A stretch of 38,255 nucleotides of DNA from Butyrivibrio sp. (GCA_017413105.1 JAFPVA010000188.1:1-38255); one strand, 5' to 3'; shown: positions 6,789-16,141, numbered from the stretch's first letter. Numbers and translations are program-made. Notes: generated from the letters alone by a model not told the origin.

Positions 6789-8519
6789 TTGAATACATTA
6801 GGCAGCTACATCAAAAAGCATTGGGCCACCTACACTATGGCCATCGTATTTATGCTTTTTGCAATAGCTTTAGATATGCTGTATCCAAAGATAACAGAAG
6901 TTATTGTTAATGAAGTAATCGTTGCCCGCGATTTTCACAGGCTTTGGATTCTGCTGGCAGCTATACTGCTGATCGGCATAGGACGCAGTATCTTCGGATA
7001 TTTTAAAGAATTTACATTTGATAAGAACTGTATAACCATCGGAACTGAGATGAGAAAGGATCTTTTTGACCACATTCAGGGACTTTCTTTGGACTACTTC
7101 GATGATGCGAACACCGGCGAGCTCATGGCCAGGGTAAAAGATGATATAGACAAGGTTTACCAGATGGTTGGCATGGAGGCAATGCTTGGAATCGAGGTAA
7201 TCCTGAACGTGGTACTGGTATTGTACTTCATGGTTACTATAAATCCGCTTTTGACTCTGCTTCCGGTATTCTGCATGATAATCTGCGGAAGCGCAGCCAT
7301 CATCATGGAGAGGAAGCTTGATAAGGTATACGACGACATCAGTGAGGAGAACGCTGAGCTTACAACCATCGCAGAAGAGAATCTTGCAGGAGTAAGGACA
7401 GTAAAGGCCTTTGCAAGGGAGCAGATGGAGATTGAGAAGTTCAGAAAGCACAACGAGAAGTACTATGACCTCAATATGAAAGAGGCCAAGACTATCATAA
7501 AGTTTTACCCGGTATTCCAACTGGCAGCTATGTTCCTTCCGGTTGCCTGCGCAGTACTCGGAGGTATCTCAGTCATAAGAGGTCACATGAACCTGGGCTC
7601 ACTTACAGCATACATCATCTACAGCCGTAACTGCACATGGCCAATGGAGGAGATTGGATGGATCACAAACGGTTTTTCCAGCTCAATCGCATCTCTTAAG
7701 AAGATCAAAAAGATCTATGAGGAGCATTCAACTCTGGAAGTGAACGAAGCGCCTATACAGGTTGAGAGAATTGATGGAAATATTGAATTTGAGCACGTTT
7801 CACTTTGCTTTGGTGATAAGCAGGTCCTTGATGACATCAGCTTTAACCTTAAGTCCGGCAAGACTCTTGGAATCATGGGAGAAACCGGTTCCGGAAAATC
7901 AACCATCATCAACCTGCTTCAGAGATTCTATGATCCAACCTGTGGATGCATCAGGATTGACGGCGCAGACATTAAGGATATGGATTTAAGCCAGGTAAGG
8001 GCTGCATCAGCAGTAGTTATGCAGGATTCATTTCTTTTCTCGGATTCCATCGAAGAGAACATCAAGATGGGCAGGAGAGATGATATGACGATGAATGAGA
8101 TTGAGGATGCAGCAAGGATTGCCCAGGCTGATGATTTCATAGAGAAGCTTGAACAGTCCTATGAAACTGTAATTGGAGAAAGAGGAGTAGGCCTCTCCGG
8201 AGGTCAGAAACAGAGAATCAGTATTGCCAGAGCCGTATCCAAAAAGGCTCCGATACTGGTACTTGATGATTCAACTTCGGCTCTCGATATGGAGACAGAG
8301 GCTGAAATTCAAAAGACACTTGATACAATCACCGGTGTTACCAGGGTTATAGTTGCCCACAGAGTTTCTGCAGTAAGAAACGCTGATGAGATCATCTATC
8401 TTAAGGATGGTCGCATCGCAGAGAGAGGTACACACCAGGAACTTATGAACAGAAGAGGACTTTACTACGACACCTATGTGGCTCAGTACGGGCCTCTTGA
8501 GAGAAAGAAGGTGAGCTAA
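6789..8519 (+). CDS. Heterodimeric ABC exporter subunit with degenerate ATPase site (BmrC/TM287-like)
   Basis: A half-transporter with an N-terminal six-helix membrane domain (about residues 1-310) and a C-terminal ATPase domain. Walker A is GIMGETGSGKSTI and the signature is the canonical LSGGQKQR. Walker B reads ILVLDDSTSALD, so the catalytic Glu is replaced by Asp, as in the non-consensus subunits of BmrCD and TM287/288. The switch His is kept (VIVAHRVSA). The start is the TTG at 6789, because AGGAGG (6776-6781) is 7 bases ahead; the open frame from TTG 6771 would place that site inside the coding region. The next subunit follows its stop directly. Likely a drug or lipid exporter; the substrate is unknown. 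Confidence 0.93.
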   Translation: MNTLGSYIKKHWATYTMAIVFMLFAIALDMLYPKITEVIVNEVIVARDFHRLWILLAAILLIGIGRSIFGYFKEFTFDKNCITIGTEMRKDLFDHIQGLSLDYFDDANTGELMARVKDDIDKVYQMVGMEAMLGIEVILNVVLVLYFMVTINPLLTLLPVFCMIICGSAAIIMERKLDKVYDDISEENAELTTIAEENLAGVRTVKAFAREQMEIEKFRKHNEKYYDLNMKEAKTIIKFYPVFQLAAMFLPVACAVLGGISVIRGHMNLGSLTAYIIYSRNCTWPMEEIGWITNGFSSSIASLKKIKKIYEEHSTLEVNEAPIQVERIDGNIEFEHVSLCFGDKQVLDDISFNLKSGKTLGIMGETGSGKSTIINLLQRFYDPTCGCIRIDGADIKDMDLSQVRAASAVVMQDSFLFSDSIEENIKMGRRDDMTMNEIEDAARIAQADDFIEKLEQSYETVIGERGVGLSGGQKQRISIARAVSKKAPILVLDDSTSALDMETEAEIQKTLDTITGVTRVIVAHRVSAVRNADEIIYLKDGRIAERGTHQELMNRRGLYYDTYVAQYGPLERKKVS

Positions 8520-10298
8520 TTGGCTAACTCATTTCGTGAAGACGAAAACCTGCAGCATACGGACATGAAAAAAGTCTTCGTGAGAATGATGGGCTATTTA
8601 AAACCTCATATAGGTGAGATTATACCGGTTTTGATATCCCTTGCAGTATGCGTGGGAATCAATCTGGTAAGCCCGCTTTTTATGGAGTACGCAATTGACG
8701 TACATGTTGCAAATAAAAATGTTAAAGGACTGCTGACAGTAGCAGGAATAATAGTTGTTTTAGGACTTATCTACGCAGGGTTTGTAAGACTCAGAATTTA
8801 CCTGATGAACAGGATAGCAAATAAGGTCCTTCTTGATATAAGACAGGAGCTTTATGAGCATGTACAGACTTTGTCATTTACCTTTTTTGACAACAGACCC
8901 ACAGGAAAGATCCTTTCAAGGATAATCGGTGATGTCAACTCGTTAAAAGAAGTTATGGCAAATACAATAACAAACCTGATCCCCAACTTTGTAACAGTAT
9001 TCGGCGTAGTATTTATCATGATGGCAAAGGACTGGAAACTGGCCCTTGGAACTCTTTGTTCCATGCCAATCATGGTGATCAGTATCTGGTGGATCAGGGA
9101 GAGAACCCACAAGAGCTGGCAGGATGTGAGGAAGAAATCCTCAAACATGAATGCCTATGTACATGAGGACATCGCCGGCATCTCAGTGGTTCAGAGCTTC
9201 AATGCTGAGAACGAGACCAAGAAGACCTTCAGAGGCCTTGCCAACGAGCACAGGGATTCATATATCCTTGCCTGCAAGTATTCAGACCTCTTTGGTCCTG
9301 CAATTGATATGAGCTGGGCAATCAGCAGCATGGTTCTGTATATGGTAGCTGTCAGGTTCCTTGGATATACGCAAAGCTCTATCGGTCTTATTGCTGCATT
9401 TGCTACTTATGCAAACATGTTCTGGCGCCCTATTATGGGACTTTCCGGTTACTACAATCAGATGGTTACCAACATGTCAGCAGCTGAAAGAGTATTTGAC
9501 CTTCTTGATACAGAGGCTGAAATTGTGGATAAAGAGGGGGCAGGAGATCTTCCGGATGTTGAAGGAAGAGTTGAGTTTGAGAACGTTGGATTTACCTATG
9601 ATGAAGGCACCAAGGAAGAAACTAAGGTTCTTGATAATGTGAGCTTTTCAGTAGAACCCGGCGAGACCATAGCTCTTGTAGGACCTACCGGTGCAGGAAA
9701 GACCACAATCGTAAATCTTATCAGCCGCTTCTATGATATTCAGAAAGGTAAGATCAAGATTGACGGACATGACCTTACAGATGTTACCATTAACAGTCTT
9801 CGTCGCCAGATGGGTGTTATGACCCAGGATAACTTCATCTTTCATGGCACGGTAAGGGAGAACATTCTGTATGGTAAGCCTGATGCCACTGAGGAAGAGA
9901 TGATAGCAGCTGCTAAGGCTGTAAATGCTCATGATTTCATCATGAAGATGGAAAAGGGCTACGATACAGAACTCAAGGAGAGAGGCGCAGGTCTTTCAAT
10001 CGGTCAGCGCCAGCTCATAGCCTTTGCAAGGACCATGATCTCCATGCCAAAGATCCTTATTCTGGATGAGGCTACAAGTAGCATTGATACTCATACTGAG
10101 ATGTTGGTTCAGCAGGGTATCCAGACTCTGGTTTCCGGAAGAACAAGCTTTGTTATTGCTCACAGACTTTCAACCATCAAAAATGCCAGCCGTATATTTG
10201 TGATAAACGGTGGTGGTATAGAGGAGAGCGGAAGTCACGAGGAACTGATGGCTAAGAAGGGTGCATACTATGACCTGTACATGGCTCAGTTCGCATAA
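8520..10298 (+). CDS. Heterodimeric ABC exporter subunit with catalytic Walker B (BmrD/TM288-like)
   Basis: The second half-transporter, 592 residues, begins at TTG immediately after the previous stop, with AAGGTGAG just upstream. The membrane domain covers about residues 30-330. The ATPase domain has Walker A LVGPTGAGKTT, Walker B ILILDEATSSID with the catalytic Glu, and switch His in FVIAHRLST. Its signature is LSIGQRQ instead of LSGGQ. In heterodimeric exporters the altered signature of one subunit faces the altered Walker B of the other. The two changes here therefore fall in the same degenerate site, strongly supporting a functional heterodimer. A terminator follows. Confidence 0.94.
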   Translation: MANSFREDENLQHTDMKKVFVRMMGYLKPHIGEIIPVLISLAVCVGINLVSPLFMEYAIDVHVANKNVKGLLTVAGIIVVLGLIYAGFVRLRIYLMNRIANKVLLDIRQELYEHVQTLSFTFFDNRPTGKILSRIIGDVNSLKEVMANTITNLIPNFVTVFGVVFIMMAKDWKLALGTLCSMPIMVISIWWIRERTHKSWQDVRKKSSNMNAYVHEDIAGISVVQSFNAENETKKTFRGLANEHRDSYILACKYSDLFGPAIDMSWAISSMVLYMVAVRFLGYTQSSIGLIAAFATYANMFWRPIMGLSGYYNQMVTNMSAAERVFDLLDTEAEIVDKEGAGDLPDVEGRVEFENVGFTYDEGTKEETKVLDNVSFSVEPGETIALVGPTGAGKTTIVNLISRFYDIQKGKIKIDGHDLTDVTINSLRRQMGVMTQDNFIFHGTVRENILYGKPDATEEEMIAAAKAVNAHDFIMKMEKGYDTELKERGAGLSIGQRQLIAFARTMISMPKILILDEATSSIDTHTEMLVQQGIQTLVSGRTSFVIAHRLSTIKNASRIFVINGGGIEESGSHEELMAKKGAYYDLYMAQFA

Positions 10299-10313
10299 TT
10301 CTTTTCAAAAAAT

Positions 10314-10360
10314 AACTACCGGTTGGAATGGGCAAAATCCCACGCCAGCCGGTAGTTTTT
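10314..10360. terminator. Bidirectional terminator between ABC exporter and putP
   Basis: The arms AACTACCGGTTGG and CCAGCCGGTAGTT flank a loop, with TTTTT on the right and AAAAAA on the left. It can serve both the rightward exporter operon and the leftward putP gene. Confidence 0.85.
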
Positions 10361-10380
10361 CGTTGTTTTATAAAATGAAG

Positions 10381-11934
10381 TCAGGACATTTTTGAAACAT
10401 GCTCAAATTTTTTAACCATCTCATCATCCGGTGCAGTTGTAACAAGGCTTACAATAACGATCATAATGATGGCAGTAAGGAATGCAGGTGCAAGTTCGTA
10501 CAGATTCCAGACTCCGCCTATAGGTCTTACGAGATATTTCCAGATAAATACCATAAGTCCGCCGGATATCATACCTGCTATTGTGCCGTATTTATTTGAC
10601 CTCTTCCAATATAGAGACATTATCATAGCAGGTCCAAACACTGCGCCAAAGCCAGCCCATGCGAAGGAAACGATGCTAAATACAGAACTGTTGGGGTTCC
10701 AGGCAATAATTACACCAAAGACAGCCACAGCAATAAGGGTAATTCTTGCTGTAAGCATTGCAGCCCTTTCGGAGAGCTTTATTCCGAAGGTTTCCTGAAT
10801 GATATTTTCTGAAACTGCGGAAGATGCAGCAATGAGCTGTGAATCAGCAGTAGACATCGTAGATGCGAGGATTCCGGCAATTATTACACCAGCGAAAAGT
10901 GCAAATATGAAGTTGTAATTGCTGATCTGATTTGCCAGTACAACAATAAGAGTTTCAGCTTTGGAGGCGCTGGTTGGATTATCGGCCTCAATCAGTGTTT
11001 CAAGGACTCCTGTCTGAGTCATGGCTCTTCCGACAATACCAAGGATTACGGCTACGCCAAGAGAGAATACTACCCATACGGAGGCTATTCTTCTTGAAAG
11101 CTTAAGCTCGGAAGACTTTCTTACAGCCATGAATCTCAATAGGATATGAGGCATTCCAAAGTATCCAAGTCCCCAGCAGAAGGTGGTAACTTTACTGAAA
11201 AGATCATAAGAATCTGCAGATCCGGTAGCATTATTGTAGGTTGCGCTGATATTAAGGTAACCCGGAAGTGCTTTAAGATTTTCGGATACTGCACTAAGTC
11301 CGCCGGCAGTAATGATTCCATAGGAAACAACAAAGAACAGAGCAATCGTCATAACGATGGACTGAATGAAGTCTGTTTTTGACGCAGCCAGGAAACCACC
11401 TGTGGTGGTATAGCCGACGATAATGACAGCAGATACTATCATGGCAAGCTGATAATTTACACCAAATAGTGATGAAAAGAGCTTACCACAGGCAGAAAAG
11501 CCTGAAGCGGTATAAGGAACAAAGAAAATAAGGATAAACGCAGCGCCTAAGCAAAGAAGGATATTGCTGTTATCGTTGAAGCGCTTTTTGAAATAATCAG
11601 GAATGGTAATGGCATCCAGAGATTCTGTGTAGTTACGGAGTCGTCCGGCTGTCAACAGCCAGTTAAGATATGTTCCGACTATAAGACCTGCAGCAGTCCA
11701 ACCTGCGTCAGCCACACCTGAGAAGTACGCAACGCCCGGCACGCCCATGAGAAGATATGAACTCATATCAGATGCCTCGGCACTCATGGCTGTGACAAAG
11801 GGACCGAGTTTTCTTCCACCCAGATAAAAGTCTTTGACGTCGTTGGTGTCCCTGGAACTCACGAAGCCCACAAGTAGCATACCGCAGAGATAGACCAGGA
11901 TTGAGATGATAATACCAATTTGCGATGTTGTCAT
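10381..11934 (-). CDS. putP: Sodium/proline symporter
   Basis: Membrane Na+-coupled proline importer of the solute:sodium symporter family. At 517 residues with about 13 hydrophobic helices, its length is normal. Diagnostic PutP stretches are FYLGGRKLGPFVTAMSAEAS followed by DMSSYLLMGVPG (helix II, with the Asp of the sodium site), the GYTTTGGFLAASKTDFIQ region and ILASTMSTADSQLIAASSA in helix VIII-IX. The start ATG has a purine-rich AAGGAAAAGGGG upstream on the minus strand. It is divergent from queA. A weak minus-strand promoter is possible in 11950-12005. The substrate could be another small amino acid or betaine, but the helix II motif favours proline. Confidence 0.92.
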   Translation of the reverse strand: MTTSQIGIIISILVYLCGMLLVGFVSSRDTNDVKDFYLGGRKLGPFVTAMSAEASDMSSYLLMGVPGVAYFSGVADAGWTAAGLIVGTYLNWLLTAGRLRNYTESLDAITIPDYFKKRFNDNSNILLCLGAAFILIFFVPYTASGFSACGKLFSSLFGVNYQLAMIVSAVIIVGYTTTGGFLAASKTDFIQSIVMTIALFFVVSYGIITAGGLSAVSENLKALPGYLNISATYNNATGSADSYDLFSKVTTFCWGLGYFGMPHILLRFMAVRKSSELKLSRRIASVWVVFSLGVAVILGIVGRAMTQTGVLETLIEADNPTSASKAETLIVVLANQISNYNFIFALFAGVIIAGILASTMSTADSQLIAASSAVSENIIQETFGIKLSERAAMLTARITLIAVAVFGVIIAWNPNSSVFSIVSFAWAGFGAVFGPAMIMSLYWKRSNKYGTIAGMISGGLMVFIWKYLVRPIGGVWNLYELAPAFLTAIIMIVIVSLVTTAPDDEMVKKFEHVSKMS

Positions 11935-12021
11935 GTTTTTCCCCTTTTCCTTTTGTTCATACTCTTTTTCTCTATCAATCTACCACATTAAAGGGATGAA
12001 GTAAATTGGAAATTTGAAAAC

Positions 12022-12049
12022 TTGCGAAAAGAAAATCATCTGCTATAAT
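12022..12049 (+). promoter_or_regulatory. Promoter of queA
   Basis: TTGCGA (12022-12027), a 16-base spacer, then TATAAT (12044-12049) with an extended TGC immediately before it. It lies about 50 bases before the queA start. Confidence 0.78.
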
Positions 12050-12101
12050 GGTACAGTTCGTTAAAAGAAAATGATAAATCGTAAATATAGGAAGAGAAAA
12101 C

Positions 12102-13175
12102 ATGGAAATGAACATAAACGCAGAAGAAAGTGCGAGGCCTCAGGTGGGCCTTAGCACAGCCGATTACTTTTTTGACCTTCCACAGGAGCTTATTGCACAG
12201 GATCCTATGGAAAAGAGAGATGAATGCAAACTGCTTGTTCTTGATAAGGAAACAGGAGAAGTAGAGCATCATATCTTCAGTGAGATAATAAACTATCTTG
12301 AGCCGGGTGATTGTCTGGTGCTAAATAATACAAAGGTCATTCCGGCCCGGCTTCTTGGCGAGAAGGAAGGCACCGGAGCAGCGGTAGAGATTCTTCTATT
12401 AAAAAGAAGAGAAGCAGATGTCTGGGAGACATTGGTAAAACCCGGTAAAAAGTTAAGACCCGGAGCAAGAGTGGCTTTTGGCGGCGGAATCCTAAAAGCT
12501 GAGATTATGGATATCGTGGAAGAAGGAAACAGGCTTGTAAAATTCTATTACGATGGTATTTGGGAAGAAGTACTGGATAGGCTTGGAGAAATGCCGCTTC
12601 CGCCATATATTACCCATAAGCTTCAGGACAAAAACATGTATCAGACTGTCTATGCCAAGTATGAGGGTTCAGCGGCTGCGCCTACAGCAGGACTTCACTT
12701 TACCAATGAGCTTCTTGAAAAGATTAAGGAAAAAGGTGTAGACCTTGCCTATGTTACTCTTCATGTGGGCCTTGGGACTTTCAGACCTGTGAAGGTTACT
12801 AATGTCAAAGAGCACCACATGCATACAGAGTGGTATCAGGTAACACAGGAGGCTGCGGATAAGATCAATAAGGCAAAAGAGACCGGGCACCAAGTAATAT
12901 GTGTTGGAACCACAAGCTGCAGAACAATTGAGAGCGCTGCCGATGAAAACGGAAGACTGACTGAATGCAGTGGAGATACTTCTATATTTATATATCCAGG
13001 GTATAAGTTTAAGGTTTTAGACAGGCTTATTACTAACTTCCATCTGCCTGAATCTACTCTTGTTATGCTGGTTTCAGCACTTGCGGGAAGAGAGCATGTT
13101 CTTTCCGCCTATGACGAGGCTATAAAGGAGCGTTACAGGTTCTTTTCCTTTGGAGATGCGATGTTTATCCGATAA
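12102..13175 (+). CDS. queA: S-adenosylmethionine:tRNA ribosyltransferase-isomerase
   Basis: Cytosolic enzyme that transfers and rearranges the ribosyl group of S-adenosylmethionine onto preQ1-tRNA to give epoxyqueuosine in the wobble position of GUN anticodons. The family hallmarks are [15 protein letters not shown] near the N-terminus, [49 protein letters not shown] and the C-terminal [20 protein letters not shown]. At 357 residues it is about 15 longer than usual, all in the N-terminal extension. An internal start is possible, but GGAAGAG precedes ATG 12102. It stands alone, without other queuosine genes nearby. Confidence 0.96.
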   Translation: MEMNINAEESARPQVGLSTADYFFDLPQELIAQDPMEKRDECKLLVLDKETGEVEHHIFSEIINYLEPGDCLVLNNTKVIPARLLGEKEGTGAAVEILLLKRREADVWETLVKPGKKLRPGARVAFGGGILKAEIMDIVEEGNRLVKFYYDGIWEEVLDRLGEMPLPPYITHKLQDKNMYQTVYAKYEGSAAAPTAGLHFTNELLEKIKEKGVDLAYVTLHVGLGTFRPVKVTNVKEHHMHTEWYQVTQEAADKINKAKETGHQVICVGTTSCRTIESAADENGRLTECSGDTSIFIYPGYKFKVLDRLITNFHLPESTLVMLVSALAGREHVLSAYDEAIKERYRFFSFGDAMFIR

Positions 13176-13209
13176 GCAAAGTTTATAGCTAAAGAAAAGC
13201 ACGAAGTAA

Positions 13210-13238
13210 TTCACAATTACATTTAAGACGTGTATTAT
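13210..13238 (+). promoter_or_regulatory. Promoter of metQ
   Basis: TTCACA (13210-13215), a 17-base spacer, then TATTAT (13233-13238). About 50 bases remain to the metQ ATG. There is no room for, and no sign of, a SAM riboswitch or T-box. Confidence 0.6.
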
Positions 13239-13287
13239 AAAAACATGAAAAAGATAAAGCAGTAAAAACTGAGGAGGAAAAAGTATT

Positions 13288-14214
13288 ATGAAAAAGAGTA
13301 TTTTTACAAGCATTGTTCTTAGTGGTGTCCTGGCTCTTTCAGCACTTACAGGATGCGGAGATGCAGCAGCAAGTTCAGCACAGGAGACTACAAGCGATAC
13401 AGCACAGACAAGTGAGGTTGCCACAGAGGCACCTGCAAAGGCCGATGGCGATAAGAAGATTTCAGTCGGAGCTACACCGGTTCCTCACGCAGAGATTCTT
13501 GATAACATCGTAAAAGAAGTTCTTGCAGAAGACGGATGGGAGCTTGAAACAGTAGTATTTTCTGACTACGTTCTTCCTAACACATCACTTGAAGAGGGAG
13601 AGCTTGATGCCAACTACTTCCAGACTCTTGGTTATATGAACCAGCAGAATTCAGATGCAGGCCTTCACCTTACAGCAGTAGCAGGTATTCACATTGAGCC
13701 AATGGGCATCTATTCTCAGAAATATAAGTCATTGGAAGAGCTTCCTGATGGTGCATCCATCGGTATTCCTAACGATCCTGACAACGGAGCAAGAGGTGTA
13801 GATCTTCTTGTACAGAAGGGACTTCTTGTATCAAACGGCGGATTTGGAACAGATGCTGACTATACAGAGGATTCTCTTACAAACGATAAGGAAGCTAATC
13901 CTCATGGATATGTGATCACACCACTTGAGGCAGCAAGCCTTCCACTTTCACTTCCGGATCTTGATGCAGCAACAATTAACGGAAACTATGCACTCGAGGC
14001 AAACCTTCCTGCTACATATCCAGCTCTTGATATTGAGGAATTTGATGCAGAGACTACAGTTAAGAGAACAAACTTCCTTGTAGTTAAGCAGGGAAATGAG
14101 GAGTCTGAGAAGACAAAGGCACTTATAAAGGCACTTCAGTCTGAGAAGGTTCAGGACTATATAAATGAGACCTATAAAGGTGCAGTTATCACATCTTTCA
14201 TTGATGCTGAGTAA
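13288..14214 (+). CDS. metQ: Methionine ABC transporter substrate-binding lipoprotein
   Basis: Membrane-anchored solute-binding protein for D/L-methionine. Residues 1-22 form a lipoprotein signal with lipobox LTGC (Cys near residue 23), followed by a Ser/Thr/Ala/Glu-rich linker to about residue 55. The mature NlpA/MetQ domain shows ISVGATPVPHAEILDNI, LEEGELDANYFQ, GIHIEPMGIYSQKYKSL, IPNDPDNGARGVDLL and NFLVVKQGNE. The total of 308 residues is slightly long because of the linker. GAGGAGG lies upstream of the ATG. It precedes metN and metI, so the order is Q-N-I instead of the common N-I-Q; a 259-base gap with a hairpin separates it from metN. Confidence 0.95.
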   Translation: MKKSIFTSIVLSGVLALSALTGCGDAAASSAQETTSDTAQTSEVATEAPAKADGDKKISVGATPVPHAEILDNIVKEVLAEDGWELETVVFSDYVLPNTSLEEGELDANYFQTLGYMNQQNSDAGLHLTAVAGIHIEPMGIYSQKYKSLEELPDGASIGIPNDPDNGARGVDLLVQKGLLVSNGGFGTDADYTEDSLTNDKEANPHGYVITPLEAASLPLSLPDLDAATINGNYALEANLPATYPALDIEEFDAETTVKRTNFLVVKQGNEESEKTKALIKALQSEKVQDYINETYKGAVITSFIDAE

Positions 14215-14302
14215 TCTATTCCTAATAAGATAACATGCGGTTCCATTAGCCGCTTTAACATAGTCATAAAAATCCTACCTACTAATTTAGCCATTACATG
14301 TG

Positions 14303-14337
14303 TGACACGCTACTCATTCGTAGCGTGTCATTGTTTG
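14303..14337 (+). terminator. Hairpin between metQ and metN (partial terminator or processing site)
   Basis: A perfect 11-bp stem, TGACACGCTAC with GTAGCGTGTCA (14303-14330), has a 6-base loop and is followed by TTGTTTG, a poor T run. It may attenuate or stabilise the metQ message so that the binding protein is made in excess (inference). Confidence 0.65.
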
Positions 14338-14420
14338 TTGCACAAGATCGGGAAGCGAATGGATACCAGCCTACTCGATTTTCATTTTTTTATGTGATAT
14401 ATTTTATAGGTGAGTTTTTT

Positions 14421-14477
14421 ATGAAAAGCAGCTATAATCTGCTTTTGTACACTTTGAGAGCGAGAAAAAGAAAATGA
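14421..14477 (+). CDS. Putative 18-codon ORF translationally coupled to metN
   Basis: A small ORF starts at ATG 14421 with AGGTGAG (14408-14414) 6 bases before it. Its TGA (14475-14477) overlaps the metN ATG as ATGA. The peptide starts MKSSYNLLLY and ends in a basic LRARKRK. metN itself has only a weak purine-rich site, so re-initiation from this ORF could drive its translation. The first codons lie in an 8-bp dyad (AAAAGCAG/CTGCTTTT, 14424-14446). It contains no methionine after the start, so it is not a classical Met-codon attenuator. Chance occurrence cannot be excluded. Confidence 0.5.
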   Translation: MKSSYNLLLYTLRARKRK

Positions 14478-15442
14478 TACAGATTCAAAATGTCAAAAAA
14501 TCCTTTAATAATACCGAAGTTCTAAAGGATATATCCATGGAAATAGAAAAGGGCGAAATTTTTGGAATTATCGGGCAATCCGGTGCCGGAAAGTCAACTC
14601 TTTTACGTTGTATAAATGGTCTTGAGAAATATGATCAGGGATCTATTTTAGTAGACGGAATCAAGGTAGATATCAAAGATAAAAAGAATCTTCGAAATTT
14701 GCAGAAAAGAATGGGAATGATATTCCAGGGGTTTAATCTGCTTGAGAGACTTGATGTTTATGCAAATGTTGCGCTTCCTATGAAGTTCTGGGGGATTCCT
14801 ACAAATACTCCTGAAGCAAAAGAAAAGATTCTTAACCTCATCAAACTGGTTGGACTTGAGGAAAAAGCTCATTCCAAGCCCAGAGAGCTTTCGGGGGGAC
14901 AGAAGCAGAGAGTTGCGATTGCAAGAGCACTGGTCCTTGATCCGGATTTTCTCTTATGTGATGAAGCTACAAGTGCGCTGGATCCGGAGATTACAAAGGG
15001 GATTCTGGCTCTTTTGCAGAAGATAAATAGGGAAATGGGCATTACTATCATTGTTGTAACCCATCAGATGGAAGTAGTTAAGCAGATTTGCCAGAAGGTA
15101 GCTTTTCTTAGTCAGGGCAAGGTTCTTGCCGTTGGCAAGCCGGAGCAGTTGTTTGTATGGCCTAAGGAGAGGGAAATAAGAGACTTCCTGAGGGAGGAGA
15201 GCGACAAGCTTCCTACTACAGGCGTTAACGTAAAGCTGTTTTTCTTTGGGGAGGGCAATCAGCGTCCTATTGTAACCCAGATGTCACAGGAGCTTCATAC
15301 AGATTTCAATATCTGTTGGGCAAAGCTTGAGGACTTCCGTGAGGATGTCTATGGTAGTCTTGTGCTGAATATGAACGAAAAAGATCTGGATAGAGCCTGT
15401 GCATTCCTTGATTCCAAGGGCGTGACCTGGGAAGTGATCTGA
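14474..15442 (+). CDS. metN: Methionine ABC transporter ATP-binding protein
   Basis: Cytoplasmic ATPase of the MetNIQ importer. Walker A is GIIGQSGAGKST, the Q-loop is in GMIFQGFNLLERLDVY, the signature is LSGGQKQRVAIARAL, Walker B is FLLCDEATSALDPE and the switch His is in VVTHQMEVV. The C-terminal 75 residues (from about 245) form the NIL domain, which in this family binds methionine and inhibits transport when the internal pool is high. The 322-residue length fits MetN with NIL. Its own ribosome binding site is poor; coupling to the upstream small ORF at 14421 is possible. metI follows 24 bases after the stop. Confidence 0.95.
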   Translation: MIQIQNVKKSFNNTEVLKDISMEIEKGEIFGIIGQSGAGKSTLLRCINGLEKYDQGSILVDGIKVDIKDKKNLRNLQKRMGMIFQGFNLLERLDVYANVALPMKFWGIPTNTPEAKEKILNLIKLVGLEEKAHSKPRELSGGQKQRVAIARALVLDPDFLLCDEATSALDPEITKGILALLQKINREMGITIIVVTHQMEVVKQICQKVAFLSQGKVLAVGKPEQLFVWPKEREIRDFLREESDKLPTTGVNVKLFFFGEGNQRPIVTQMSQELHTDFNICWAKLEDFREDVYGSLVLNMNEKDLDRACAFLDSKGVTWEVI

Positions 15443-15466
15443 TAATCTTATTTTGGAGGAAATATT

Positions 15467-16129
15467 ATGTCTGGTATTTTATCTACTACCGGTATGTGGC
15501 AGATTATATTAACTGCATTTAAACAGACACTGTACATGGTGTTCTGGTCGACTCTTTTTTCTGTGATTTTGGGATTTATCCCTGCAATCATTCTGACGCT
15601 TACAGCGCCTGATGGACTTAAACCCAATAAGCTTGTTTATGAAGTTCTTAGCTTCATTGTGAATGTTTTCAGGAGTTTTCCATTCATAATTCTTTTGGTA
15701 ATTCTCATTCCATTTACAAGAATGGTTGTGGGAAAGGCAATTGGAACCACTGCTTCCATCGTACCTTTGACCGTTTCAGCAATTCCATATATTGCGAGGG
15801 TGTTTGAGACAAGTCTTAGGGAGACCAATCCGGGAGTAATTGAGGCTGCCAGGAGCTTCGGAGCGTCTAATTTCCAGATTCTCATGAGGGTTTATGTGAA
15901 AGAATCTATTCCAAGAATGCTAAATGGCGTGGTTCTTCTGATAATTTCTCTCATTGGTTATTCAGCTATGGCCGGAACTGTTGGAGGCGGTGGAGTAGGA
16001 GATATTGCTATCCGCTATGGTTATCAGCAATATAAGACGGATTATCTGATTGTCTGCTCTATTATCCTTATCGCTTTCGTTCAGGGAGTTCAGATGCTTG
16101 GAAATCATATGTATAAAAAGATGAGCTAA
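15467..16129 (+). CDS. metI: Methionine ABC transporter permease
   Basis: Integral membrane subunit of the methionine importer (called MetP in Bacillus). Its 220 residues carry five or so helices and the type-I importer EAA loop ETNPGVIEAARSFGASNFQI, which contacts MetN. It also has the MetI-typical IISLIGYSAMAGTVGGGGVG followed by DIAIRYGYQQY. TTGGAGGAAAT gives a strong ribosome binding site. It is the last gene of the metQ-metN-metI cluster and ends before a clear terminator. Confidence 0.95.
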   Translation: MSGILSTTGMWQIILTAFKQTLYMVFWSTLFSVILGFIPAIILTLTAPDGLKPNKLVYEVLSFIVNVFRSFPFIILLVILIPFTRMVVGKAIGTTASIVPLTVSAIPYIARVFETSLRETNPGVIEAARSFGASNFQILMRVYVKESIPRMLNGVVLLIISLIGYSAMAGTVGGGGVGDIAIRYGYQQYKTDYLIVCSIILIAFVQGVQMLGNHMYKKMS

Positions 16130-16141
16130 AATGGCATAAAG

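Noticed and set aside
6870-7520. 216-codon minus-strand ORF inside the first exporter gene
   Set aside because: It is antisense to well-conserved ABC exporter coding sequence, with a Cys/His/Tyr-rich composition unlike real proteins here.
13176-13287. SAM riboswitch or T-box before metQ
   Set aside because: Only about 50 bases lie between the promoter and the start, and none of the conserved SAM-I or T-box sequence elements is present.
14433-14438. TATAAT as a -10 box for metN
   Set aside because: It has no acceptable -35 at 16-18 bases and lies in the loop of a dyad within the small ORF that overlaps metN.
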